DNA from: Paragonimus skrjabini miyazakii
Taxonomy: Eukaryota > Platyhelminthes > Trematoda > Plagiorchiida > Troglotrematidae
DNA length: 64,000 nt
NCBI GenBank assembly: GCA_014338405.1
Contig: JTDE01001585.1
Location: forward strand, 69,338 to 133,337
Reading direction: 5' to 3'
Shown here: in pieces, positions 51,730 through 61,807 of the stretch
Layout of the letters: the number at the start of each line of letters is the position of its first letter
Numbering within the stretch: the stretch's first letter is position 1
The notes under the pieces: model-generated
The model's database searches: none
What the model was told of the DNA's origin: nothing
The model's input: the letters and a program-made list of their open reading frames with translations, nothing else
Made by a program: the position numbers and the translations under genes

Positions 51730-52899
51730 TTGCTACACCACATATATTTTCATACTATTCACATAGGTATTTTACGCAGTTATTCCAAAATTCTACATGG
51801 TATCTCAAGGTTTGCATTTGTTAAAGTTCATCGCTGTTCCTTCGTTAAAATACTAGTGTGGAACGAGAAATTATTTGTGTTTCCGCATTTAACAACACTT
51901 TTTGTTCGACAAACATATCCTGGTAGAACAAACTTGAACTGTTTGAATGTACCAGTACGGTATATAATTGTATCTAATTTGTAAAGGGCGTATAGTTCCA
52001 GAGGATTAATGATTTCGAGTCAAAAGCGTTTACATTATAAAGTTATGGGTGACGAGCAACATAAATATCAGCATGGTGAACTCAGTGCGAACAAACTGTT
52101 GTATTCATTCATGATAGACTCCGAATTGTGGTCTGTTCAGAGGATCACTCACCCCAATTCTTTTGATTTTAAATTAACTTCCGTTGGCAAACTGTCAGCT
52201 TTTACCCTAAACATATATGACTACCATTTAGAACATTGCCTGGCCGAAAGTAACCGCAACATCCCAGTTAAAGTTTCAAGGATATTCAATATCTACCAAA
52301 TTGGGTGCAGTTATTTTACTTCAAACTATCTCTTGAAACCGGCGTTCAGTTTGCAATCGACTACTAGAAAAATATTTATTCATTTGCCGTTTGTGCGTAA
52401 CAACTAATGTGGCTAGCCAGAATAGTGTGACTGACCTGTTCTTTGAGTCATTGTTAAACACAAGCGATCTCCGCGATACAACACGCATCTATGCCCATAT
52501 ACACACAGAAGCAATCGATGTTTCGTATTTCAAAACACCTCAGTTCATGACCGTCCCTAACCACACACCTTATTACCTGATATTGAACACTAACTGTTAT
52601 GCAATATATCTCAAGTTGTTATCCAAAAGTGTGTTGCACACTTTAAAATATCACAGTAAACATCCCTGTACATGAGACAAAATTCATTTCGCTCGTTTGG
52701 ATATTCTCATCTTGCTTGTTCAAATAGAGACAAGAACATGTGCGCAGTAATCAAAACGCAGTTCACACTGTCAGGACCAAAAGGTTTTGCTTCATATACA
52801 CAGTGTTTTGTGTTTTGCTACCTCATTCTGATCACAAACGATACAGACTGTGTACACGAACAAAGTGAAGTAATGTGGATCGTTCCGGAACAACTTTAA
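51730..52899 (+). other. Cluster of consecutive open frames, function unknown
   Basis: On the plus strand, frame 1 is open from 51730 to 52407 with a single stop at 51982-51984. Frame 2 takes over from 52391 to 52675, and frame 1 again from 52672 to 52899. No motif is recognised in any piece, and the codons are AT-rich and hydrophobic. It could be a decayed coding region of an unknown element or just a low-stop stretch. I favour chance but record it because the frames abut so neatly. Confidence 0.2.
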
Positions 52900-54379
52900 G
52901 TAATCTGTAGTTTGGTTCACTGGTGAAGTTCCACTCCTGACACGGAAGCTTCTGTGTCATGGGTGAATCATCACGGCTAAACCACATTATCGATGTTATA
53001 TAAGCTGTTTTAAAAATACGAAATCCCAGTCAGGGTCAGGCATATTCCAACCGGTCACGGTAATTTCATACACTATATGAGGTAACGCGGCTGTTTTGGT
53101 CACATTTGCTGTCTTTTATATGTAACGCATTTCTTCTAAAGTGTTATTTTTCGAAAGATCTTACCGGGTATTGAACACCCATGTGTTCTACAATTACGCT
53201 GTTTGTATGTGATGCCTCAAGGTGGTGTAATTAAATTCAGTTGCTCATCACCTCACATATTGCAAATACTGTCGTTTATCTTGATGGTGTAATAGAAAAA
53301 ACGTGGAATTTCTGGCTTATCAATGGCAGTATTTTATTCCGATTTCTGATCTACTACTATTGTTCCTGTTCTTATCAGTCCCGCTTTCAGAACAATGGTA
53401 AATCAACGTTTGTAAAAGCCATTCATGTGTTGTGGCTGTCATGCTCCGATGATTCCATTGCACCTACTTTTTTTGTCTGATCTCTCTACGCAATGTTCGC
53501 TGCTATCAGTCTCAGAACAGAACAAAATAAAATAACTTGTACGATCTGGTTATAAATAGTAAGTTTGCTATCTTTCAAACCGTGGACTTTCGAGTTATCT
53601 CTACAGAGACATGGTTAAATGTTTAGTAAACAGCATACCAACTGTGATTCCAAAATAGTTGATCCCAAATTAATCTCAAATTACTTTTTACAACCCGTTC
53701 AGTTAGCGATCTTTATCCCCTGGGAGACAGAGTATTGACAACCAAATGTGATTGGTGATTTCCACTTAATACTTTCTTATTGTGCTTATCCTATCACGAA
53801 AATAGAATTGTATACCAAATACGTAAGCCATTTCGCAGCTACATGATCTGCACACATCTGTGAAGGCTTGTGGTATTAATTGTAGTTTACAGAAACCAAA
53901 AATATCTATCAGGAGTGACTTTGTGATTGAGCATTCACACTACTCATTTGTTGGCAAAATTATTTTTGCATTACTAATAACGAGTCTTGCGGTGTTGTTT
54001 CTCATTAGTACTACTTTGTGTTTGTTGAGTGGAACGAAATTACAAAAATCGATCGAGCGATCACCCCAATGTTGGAAACTGAAAACATTAGTACTTTTGG
54101 AAATCCTAGCCTAACCACCTGACATAATCCAGAAAGGGTTCATTCAGTCGTGAAGGCTGGTTGCTGTCAGTTTCACAGTCGGTCTGTGGAGTTAGTTTTG
54201 GGACAGTTATTCCCATGACACAGAGAAACGGCTTGCATGTTAGATTATGAAAATACTGCTGTTCCTGAGCCAATTTGTTATTTCTTCAACAAAATGACTG
54301 TAAAGTAGGTGACCAATAAAAGAAATATCGAAATGAAGGACCGAGCCACATCACAAAAATAATTCAATAGAATGATTCA
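52900..54379. other. Intronic sequence just inside the donor; nothing recognised
   Basis: No feature supported apart from the splice donor itself at 54385-54380. Confidence 0.5.
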
Positions 54380-54385
54380 ACTTAC

Positions 54386-55726
54386 TTGAACTGTCGCATT
54401 GTTGCTATCGGCAACCAGAAATTTGTTGTCCCTAGTCACGCAGATGCCTGTTGGGTTTGCAAACTCGCAGTCACCACGACCCTTGGTTCCCACTGAATAC
54501 AGAAAATCCCCCCTATCCAACTTCACCACGTCAGCGTAAGCACCAGGTGGATCTGGATCAATCGGTCTGTTCGGAGCAGATTTACATCGACGGCGTGATA
54601 CAAGTACCAGTTGTATGCGATGAGGCAACTCGCTAAGCGTTTTCATTGCGTCACGCCAAACTTTAAGTTCAGGTTTCAGTGCTGGTCTAGCATAAACGAA
54701 GAAAGGTGACCCTTGTATATGTTCTCCATACAATTTAATATTTAGGTCGTAGGCACCCGGAGTTGAAATTTTATACACGACTTGTAGAGGTGAAGAATAG
54801 TTGTACATATGGTTATGTGAGCTGTGATGGAAGGGGTGATTTCCGAATTTATCGCATTCAATATGATCAATGATTTTAACCTCGTTAACATACTCATGTC
54901 TTGGAATTAGAGATACAGTGAAATCCTTACTGGTGGGGTTTGATACACAACGGCCCAGACTATCTTGCGGCAGGATATCTATTTGAGTTTCGTCATTCAG
55001 CACGCAGCGACGTACGGGAGAAACTTCGTCTACTAAACCATTAGAAAGGGTTGTTTTTCTCGCATCAATACTTGTCATCCCGATCACACCAACACAACGA
55101 ATCAAACTCAGTAGTTGATCAAGTTCCTTTGGGAAAAATGACATGGTGTCATATTCTGAAGGATGTACAGGAACAGGGTAATTCGTTAATTTTTCGATCT
55201 CTTGTTTATGTTTAAGAACAGCAGTGTTTCTTGAAGGATTATTTGAATCTCCCTTTTGAGAACCGTAGATTGAAGTGCCGCCCGGTGACAATTGAACAAG
55301 TCTTTTCAAAAGGTCCACATGGGATGACAATCTTTGCAGCCGTGTTTCGAATTCACCGTGCATCTTTGTGATGAGTTCAGTTCTTGTGTTCAATATTGAA
55401 TCCATTTCACATAGAAGTGACTCGTGTCGCTCTGCCAATGCCATTTGGATCATTTGCATGCTCTGATCTATTTGGCTTCTAATCTCTTTTCTCAGAGTAG
55501 GTATAGAATCCGTTAACCTTTCCAGTTCTTCACACCTTTCACCAAGACAACTGATGATGTCTTGAGCTTGTTTAATAGTCTCAAACGTTCCTTGAGCTTC
55601 GGTTGTAATCTGGCGTTCGGTCTGCGAACTCAGTGAAGTTGTATCACTTTTAGATTCACTGAGCTGTTCTGCACTGGAGCCAAACTCTGCATAGGCGCTA
55701 TTTGCTGTGTCACATCGCATGCTCAT
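54386..55726 (-). CDS. TRIM2/3-like: TRIM2/TRIM3-like protein, exon with coiled coil, filamin domain and start of NHL propeller
   Basis: This exon encodes 447 residues before its donor. Residues about 45-145 are rich in E, Q, K and L with heptad character, as in the coiled coil of TRIM proteins. Residues about 255-347 form a filamin/ABP280-type Ig domain, ending in the family signature KLYGEHIQGSPF. NHL repeat 1 begins near 403 (SVGTKGRGDCEFANPTG, then LVADSNNATVQ) and is cut by the intron. TRIM2/3 and LIN-41 relatives are cytoplasmic RBCC-NHL proteins; in TRIM2/3 the NHL propeller binds partners and the RING gives E3 ubiquitin ligase activity. No RING or B-box is seen here, so ligase activity cannot be claimed. 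The ATG at 55726 follows an in-frame TAA (55735-55733), so it is either the true start or the exon begins by splicing nearby. A CAG|GTAGGT donor at 55811 could end a 5' untranslated exon. The long uninterrupted frame and protein-level match make this secure; the choice between TRIM2/3 and LIN-41/TRIM71 is less so. Confidence 0.93.
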
Positions 55727-55992
55727 GATGTATTAAACACAACTTCAAAGAGCAACTACATGATCACCGGCTGGTCCCGAAATCTTACATCCGAATTTAG
55801 CGTTCACCTACCTGTTCATTGAACAACCAATCATGCCTTACGTATCACCTCGAATTTCCAAATATGCATTTCTTTTGAATGATGAACATATCATGATAAA
55901 TTTAATTGTTTCAAGAAACACTTAGCATTATTGTTTATTTGTTGAATCTACTATACGAGCCCTACCAATTCATTTAAATGTACTACATTTTT

Positions 55993-56038
55993 ACCGCGCG
56001 TTTCAAATTTTGCTTTTGTAACGAAATTTCCGCGCGGT
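55993..56038. promoter_or_regulatory. CpG-rich inverted repeat upstream of the TRIM exon
   Basis: ACCGCGCG (55993-56000) pairs perfectly with CGCGCGGT (56031-56038). Further AAATTT/AAATTT pairing lies inside (56005-56010 with 56024-56029). It sits about 270 bases upstream of the candidate start codon on the minus strand. A regulatory role is only a guess from position and CpG content. Confidence 0.25.
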
Positions 56039-59000
56039 GAGTTGTGGGTCTCTTGCGTAAGTTGCTGTCGTGAATTACTGCGTCTTTTTAACTCGTGTGT
56101 GCTTTCATTTTTTTGTTTTTTAGAGAATATTATCATGTTTTTTAGTGTTCTTTCCTCTGACTGCTCTCATGCTTTACGTTATACACCTCGGTACGTTTTT
56201 TTGTTAGGGCATGTCACTGTTATTGTGTGTCACAAGTTAACTGACCATTACATTTAGAGGTGATAGTTCGAAGTGCAGAAGTTTGTATTTTGTCGTTTGC
56301 GCTCTCAAAAATCTAGTGAATTGTAGCGCTTCACACTTTGGAGAGCATTGGTGTATTTTACTAACCAGCTGGTTAGATACCTAGGTATCTCGAGATTTAA
56401 TGGCACGAGCGGTGCTGGGCAAGGGAGTTCTAAATATCTGGACACAGGGTAACAGAATTTCAGATCGCTCTTGGCCGTTCAACTCTGGACCTTGCCGACT
56501 GAAACCAGGCTGTGACGGCCTCAGGTCTGCTGGACTATCATAGTATCTATTATTGTCACACGCACCGTTGTGTGCTTTGAAGAAACAAACAACGTAGGTT
56601 GGATATGTGAGACTGAGGAGAGTTGGTGATACTGTTTGCTACAGGGTCAAGACCAACACTAACTGGCTTCAAGCGGGACTGCATCAAGACATTTGTTGTG
56701 TCCATACTTAAAGGGGTCATTTTACCGAGCAGAGGAAGGACCTTAAAGAGTCAAACAATCTGGATGCGTCGCCACAACCCGAATGGCTGCGCTATCATCA
56801 TCCTGGGAACAGCACACAGAAAAGGATATCCTTGGCCGTTCATCTTCAACCCAGGTAGTTTCTTTTCAGAATGGTGCATATACTGACCTACTGACTGAAT
56901 ATCTTCCGTCGTGTATTTGACGTTCGGGCTTATTTGACATTGGTTAATATACTGAGTGTTCGGTTCCCCTCCAAACACCTCATTTTTTTCATCTACCCAT
57001 ATCTGGTCGTCTAGTTGAGGGCCTACCATGCAAGTGCCTATTGTTGGAACTAGTCCAACAGATTAATACCCAGTTTGTGGTCACTATCGAAAACCGATCG
57101 GCGATGAAAGCAAGGACTCAGCGCGTGGACCCTTGTGTATTAATGTCGACCCTGGAAAATAGTGTACAGAGAAAGCACGTCAAGCTAGCGAGGCACGGAG
57201 CGAGTTGTGATCGTAGCCCCGGGACGGATATTACAAATGGGGTAGCTTGACTAAAACAAAAGTAGGCAAAAATCAAAACCATCAGAAATGTACATGTGAG
57301 TGCGACTATCAAAAATATCGTTTATTATAGTCGCTACACTATTTCAAAATGAAACTAACGATCCATTGAAGAATACTGTTCCATCCTCTCTTTGCTTACT
57401 GAACGTGATTGAGGCTTTCATCCTCGCCGAGTGGTCAATGGCAGTCACCTACAACTATTGTTGAATAGCTGATGCCTCTGGGCTGCGCTTTTCAAAACGC
57501 TGTTGAGAGTACGTGGTATATCTAGCTACTGATTTATGGTCTAATAAGTACCCCTTGAAATATTTACCTAGGAGATCCTTGTTAAAAAGAAAGTCATTTC
57601 AAATTAAATACCACCCGTACCTGCTCTCAGTCATCGCACTCAGACAGGTCCTTCGATTATCGTACTTCGAAAGGAAGTGCTAGTTTCGAGGTTTACTCTT
57701 ATTAGGACTCATCAGTAGTACCGGAATTCGCATCTCGGCCCTTTTGCTTATGAGACTAACCACAGCGTCTATAACCTCATGGTAGAAGTGACTGAATAAT
57801 CATATTCAGACGCTCAACCTTTCTCTAAACTTTTCTAAGAGCAGTGGATGCCTTGAACGCCTGTTCAGTCCTACATTCCATAGTTGTAAAGCACATATCT
57901 ACCTTTGATGTTCGCCGAACTCCGTTCACCGCGTGGTCCATAATCGTTGTTTTTGAAGCCACAGAGATGCGCACTTTTGCCACTCACCGCAGATTCCAGT
58001 GTCTTGCTCGTAACACGACAACAACACCAACCTTTCATTTGGGTTTTTAGTCCATGCCCAACCAGGTCTACTACTCTTTTTTCTGATTACTAGGAAGTTT
58101 CGCCAATGTTATTATCTGTGTCGCTTTGTTAACCGTGCAGTGCATCGGTGAATGTATTTGTGTCTTGCACAATATTCATTAATGTAGCGAACAGCGGTTA
58201 CCATATTCGATCGGTCGCGCGGTCTTTCTGTGGAGGTGGTATTCATAAGTTAGTAGTCTGATCTATTTCAGTAGCATACATTCCGAGGAACAGTAAATGT
58301 TCTTTGTAAGGATTGACCTCGTTGGTATATATTTATGTGTATATATAATGATAGTTAGCGATGACTACGGCAACAACCGTGACATTCTCCCTATTAACTA
58401 GCTTGTAGCTATATCCATGGGTGTCTAACCAACATCTTTGAATCCCATCCGGGTTGAGCTAGTGGAAGCCAAGCTTAATGCTAATTTCTCCATACTCGTG
58501 CATCAAGCCGTAGGCCATTTTAGCAACAGTTGTCTAATGTAGACGGTGCACGGTATGGTTGGTGTCGGGTAAGTTGCGTAAAACGTTTGAGCCACCCTTA
58601 TCAAAGTTACCTCGCTTTAAAAGAGACCACGTACTCCCACCACACCAACACACTTCGTCATTGTAGCCGCCATACACTGGCAACGCTCCACATAGATTTG
58701 TCAAAAATAATCAAGCACGAATATCGTCATGTCAGACCGCCTTGTTTGCACAAACGTATATCAGTACCATGCGCCCTGCCTCATTGTAAATGACGAATTG
58801 TGCACGGACGCCGGAGGTTCTTCAGCTCAACAAAAGTCAATCGGGTATTGATAATACGCCGAAAAATATCTCGTTCAGTGCTGTGTTGTATGATATGGTT
58901 TCATGGTAAGCAAAACTGTCGACTACATGCAGGCTGTCAACACCTAGGGCGAGTAAAAACAAATCCCTGGCAGACTTTGTCTGCTTTGAGCTTGACGTAA

Positions 59001-59269
59001 TACAGATAGGAAATCGTACTCCCTCAATCACTATGCTAGTTAGCACGTATTAATCTCCACGTATTGTCACTAAGCAAGGTGATATTTGCAATCCGCGCTG
59101 TCGTTTCTGATACCATTTATAGTTTCCTATGGGTTGTTGTCAATTGCAAGATTAAAAGATAATGGGGAAAACGAGGCATCCTTAGCGCACTCCTCGAAAG
59201 ACGCTGAATTGTGGTAGTGGCCTGTCGTCTGCTCTAACCTAGTCTGCGTGAACACACATCACTCACCCC

Positions 59270-59446
59270 AATTTTTACTAGTTTCTTGCATAGAACAGTT
59301 TTGTCGACGGAGTCGAATGTTTTTGTCATGTTCCGGAACTGCTCTCGATTGTTAGTTGAAGTGACCGCGTTCAGGTCGGTGACGTGGTGTAGAGATTCCG
59401 TCGGTCTTTTCGCAGTTCGCATCAAATTCAGCTTACTTATGGCCAC
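59270..59446 (-). pseudogene. Fragment of a non-LTR retrotransposon reverse transcriptase
   Basis: The minus strand reads FRNMTKTFDSVDKTVLCKKL then VKIGVSDVC. This matches the pattern of RT motif A in non-LTR retrotransposons (hydrophobic, D/N, K-A/T-F-D-S-V followed by L-x-x-K-L-x-x-x-G). Only about 30 residues are convincing. Neither the neighbouring motifs (GVPQGS-like, YADD-like) nor a tail was recognised, so this is a small relic. Confidence 0.5.
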
Positions 59447-61517
59447 ACTGCTGTTTATACTTCGCAGATAACCTGCGGAGCAGCCAAGGTGTCCAGAGGT
59501 CAGATTGATTTCTCAGTACTCGATAAGCGTGTCACACTAACCTTTGTTGACGATGAGAGTGAAGATCGATTCCGAACATTGTAGGTGTCTACTGGACAAA
59601 TCTCTAACGAAGGCGTCTCCGTCATCTTTGAAATGAGCCGGTCATACGTTTGCATAACACACCTGTGCAGATTGTCGGCTGCCGCCGATGACTACCCCAT
59701 TACATTTTTATTGCTCATTTTGGAGTAATTAGCGTTTCCCAGACCGTGCCGGTGTTTTTATCTCCTCTCTTGTTATTAACTCAGATATAACGCGCTCGCC
59801 ACTGTAGTGGTCATTTGGGAACCTCACGATGTGGTCATACGTATTACTTATCAGACGGTAGTGAGTCAGGCTTCTGGTGTCACATCGGTCGGGCGATTCA
59901 GTTGAACATTAGACCGAAGTATCAACAGCTGTGCAAACCTGTTGTGAAGTTGTGTTCCAAGGGAGCATTGCAGATACAAGTCAATTCAAAGGGGCTTATA
60001 AGCAGTCATGTACTGCTTCCTCCCTTGACGAAGACATTAACCGCTGTGAGCCATGTCGCAATCTTTCGACGAGCTTACCTAAGGACAGTGAAGGCTACTT
60101 GGCCACGTGTATTTTAGAGATAGGGGAGAACTTTTTTGTTAGGGAATAGCTGCATGCTGATTTTCATAATTTGTGCTCGCATTGGCCTTTACCGGGGTGA
60201 AATTCTTGTAAAAAAAGGTGTCACTGCTTTATAACTCGTCGCACCGATTTGGTCAATGGATTGGGCATTTTGTGGTACAACCAGCTGATTCAGCTGCGGG
60301 TGACAGAAACTGCGTTTGGTTACTATATTCCAGACCGTCACTGTCGGGTGCTGAAATACTTTCAGAGATGACGTTATTCAGAAGTAATAGAGCCTTTGTG
60401 CATACTTTCCCCGTCTATTTTCAACGGTGGTAAAGAATTATTGTTGTTTGAACTGCCACATTGCTTCGTTCCGTATGGAGACTCTAAAGGTGCATCTTGC
60501 TGGATGCTTTTCAACATTTATTTCCGTCTTCCAAACAGTTACCAAAATACCATGCGTTAACTGCCACTGTCTTAACCTTGCCTCCGTTATCCAATGATAC
60601 TCACAGGTTTCACTGTTCCGTGACTCCTGAAACACGGAATAACGCGGAAGACAATTTCACGAAGAATAAAAGTTAGTAATAAAAGGTCAAGTGGAAGTGA
60701 TGCGCCATTGCTTGCGGCACAACATTGTCGCGAATATTGTACTTGTCCGAGGATTTCTGCTGGACAAGCGACTTCTGCCTGTTTCACTCAACGGACGACG
60801 TCTTCACTTTGCGATGGACGCCCGAGTATCGACATTTCTTTAGCCGATAGTCGTGTTGTCTGCTTCACTTCGTGGCTATGTTCTGCTCGGTTGCCGAATG
60901 CGTTTCCTGAAGCTGTCTTTCTTCAGAAGTGCTTAGATGAAGTACGTCAGTTTGTTGAATTCGTACGCTCTTGCTGAGTTCGAAGTGCATAGCTGTTCAT
61001 AAGAACAGCCACCCCGAGCTTTCATTCTTGCGGGTGACGTGTCACTAATGTCCAATCCCTCTTTTCCTAACTCACGTGATCTTTGACGTTTCGAAAAGAA
61101 CATTTATGAGTCCAAATAATCTTGAAGTTGACCTGTCGGGTAGCAAAATAAGTGAATCTGAGTACACGGATTACGTCATTATTGTTAGATCTTTTACAGA
61201 CCATGTTGAATCGGTCGAGTTGTATTGTTGGTTTTTATGGTAGGCACTTTGCACCTTGTAGCCTTTTATTGTTGTTACACGATTCACTTCGTTTTAGTTC
61301 CATTTTTGCCGTCGCGAGCATACCACCTAGCACTTTTGAACGCCTCACTTACCCTGAATGGTATGACCTCATGGGTTTGTAACATAGCTGTCAAGTTATC
61401 TATGTGGATAGTTGAAGCCTGTGTGCGCTAATCATACAGAAGCCTGTCGACAAATTTATCATAGACAATAGTATCGTTGAATAAGTCACTGAACGTATCC
61501 GTCGATAGACTACACTT

Positions 61518-61688
61518 TGTTATGAACAATCAAATTCGACGATACAAACGAGCAATCTCGCCGCAGAAGCAGAAGAGGAAGAGGCCTGTATGATAGGCTT
61601 TGTTCGTCCAACAATTGGCGTATGAGGTGGAAAACGTAAATCGATTACCAACTCAAGGATAAAACAAATATCACAAAATTTTATAACA
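61518..61688 (-). repeat. Putative 3' LTR (171 bp) of the CsRn1-like element
   Basis: On the minus strand it starts TGTTATAAAA (61688 downward) directly after a polypurine tract and ends TTCATAACA (61518), giving TG...CA ends and a 6-bp terminal inverted repeat TGTTAT/ATAACA. A TATA-like TTATAAAA lies at its start. The 5' LTR is outside the window, so the length and the target-site duplication cannot be checked here. Confidence 0.65.
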
Positions 61689-61700
61689 TTCTCCCCCACC
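61689..61700 (-). other. Polypurine tract before the 3' LTR
   Basis: The minus strand reads GGTGGGGGAGAA immediately before the TGTTAT start of the LTR, the place where plus-strand DNA synthesis of LTR retrotransposons is primed. It lies about 110 bases after the pol stop codon. Confidence 0.75.
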
Positions 61701-61807
61701 AAGAAATGTGAACAGACAACAATTGGTAGGTTAACGGGAAATGACTGAGCATGTGTACACTGATCGGAGAAACAGTATTTGTTAGTGAGCGTCAATATGT
61801 AATAGGT

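Larger units (their letters stand above)
4195..54385 (-). other. Giant phase-0 intron of the TRIM2/3-like gene (about 50.2 kb)
   Basis: The donor GTAAGT (54385-54380) follows CAA, and the acceptor TTTCTTTCACAG ends at 4195. Joining the two exons gives a seamless NHL repeat (NNATVQ then VFSSEQ) with no lost or gained residue, so no coding exon is needed between them. The intron contains several decayed Penelope-like elements, one exon-like island and three 100-N gaps, so its real length is uncertain. The size is inferred from the scaffold, not from a transcript. Confidence 0.85.
55727..61517. other. Upstream flank or intron of the TRIM2/3-like gene
   Basis: This stretch seems less AT-rich than the big intron, especially around 56.4-57.2 and 58.5-61.0 kb, but I recognise no host exon. 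RING or B-box cysteine/histidine patterns were looked for on the minus strand and not found. It contains a CpG-rich hairpin (55993-56038) and a non-LTR RT fragment (about 59270-59400). The mixed composition suggests more decayed repeats that I cannot name. Whether it is promoter or intron depends on whether the ATG at 55726 is the real start. Confidence 0.45.

Noticed and set aside
56751..57029. 92-codon minus-strand open frame upstream of the TRIM exon, considered as an upstream exon
   Set aside because: No RING, B-box or coiled-coil pattern and a similar-length frame on the opposite strand; no splice context linking it to 55726.
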